NCBI GenBank assembly: GCA_050245915.1
Contig: JBFWWZ010000058.1
Span: 1 to 13,599 of the forward strand
Length of the DNA: 13,599 nucleotides
Direction: 5' to 3'
DNA from: JBDSKH01 sp050245915
Lineage (GTDB): Bacteria > Actinomycetota > Actinomycetes > Actinomycetales > Microbacteriaceae
Made by a program: the position numbers and the translations under genes. The first letter of the stretch is position 1. Each line of letters opens with the position of its first letter. The notes under the pieces are model-generated. The model had not been told where the DNA came from and searched no databases. It saw only the letters and a list, made by a program, of their open reading frames with translations. Of this stretch, positions 13,502 through 13,599 are shown in pieces.

Positions 13502-13599
13502 ACTAAAGGTCGAGGGTTGCGGCCGTCCGGGCCCCCTCCGGAAAGGCAGTACCGGGAATACGCTCTACACGATGGATGATGTCTCGGCTGACCAGCAGG
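13502..13599. other. Right-edge stretch without a supported gene
   Basis: ATGs at 13572 and 13576 open frames to the window end, but only 8-9 codons can be read and no ribosome site precedes them. A short CCGG-flanked C-rich hairpin (about 13528-13542) is possible. Together with the palindromes before it, this is probably the promoter and leader of the next gene; nothing more can be supported. Confidence 0.3.

Noticed and set aside
13572..13599. Possible gene start at the right edge
   Set aside because: Only 8-9 codons are visible, with no ribosome site or family signal.

Overview
The window is GC-rich throughout, with Shine-Dalgarno-led ATG/GTG starts, many 1-8 bp gene overlaps and families typical of Actinomycetota (OpuCC-type lipoprotein, two-catalytic-Glu GH15 enzyme, alpha/beta hydrolase-OsmC fusion, SulP-STAS transporter). 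A Micrococcales/Microbacteriaceae-like chromosome is my best guess, at low confidence. I see no tRNA, rRNA, insertion sequence, phage gene or CRISPR array; it reads as ordinary chromosome rich in redox and membrane functions.

Region 1 (12-3702): an osmoprotectant ABC-transporter lipoprotein, a terminator-like hairpin, a TVP38/TMEM64 membrane protein overlapping by 4 bp a CDP-alcohol phosphatidyltransferase, and, convergent to these with 7 bp between stops, an FAD disulfide oxidoreductase. TVP38, CDP-alcohol transferase and FAD oxidoreductase look like a membrane-lipid/redox module. Region 2 (3703-7059): a divergent promoter region with clustered GGTNACC repeats, a GH15 glucoamylase/trehalase-like enzyme, then a flavodoxin-fold reductase whose stop overlaps the start of a SAM methyltransferase.

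Region 3 (7195-10139): a compact probable operon of a Met-rich small membrane protein, a Crp/Fnr-type regulator, a hydrolase-OsmC fusion and a second small membrane protein. Its last gene overlaps by 58 bp, tail to tail, a minus-strand cluster (12862 down to 10082): SulP-STAS anion transporter and two tandem AhpC/TSA peroxiredoxin-like genes. The first peroxiredoxin appears to carry a one-base frameshift. Region 4 (12863-13599): a divergent MerR-family regulator without cysteines, palindromes between it and the transporter, a probable terminator after it, and a final stretch with a palindromic regulatory-looking site but no supported gene.

The common thread is osmotic, envelope and peroxide/thiol stress. 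Nothing here is provably a new system. The best candidates for novelty are the TVP38/CDP-alcohol transferase/FAD oxidoreductase module, the Crp/Fnr-hydrolase-OsmC operon with its two unknown membrane proteins, and the MerR-SulP-peroxiredoxin cluster.
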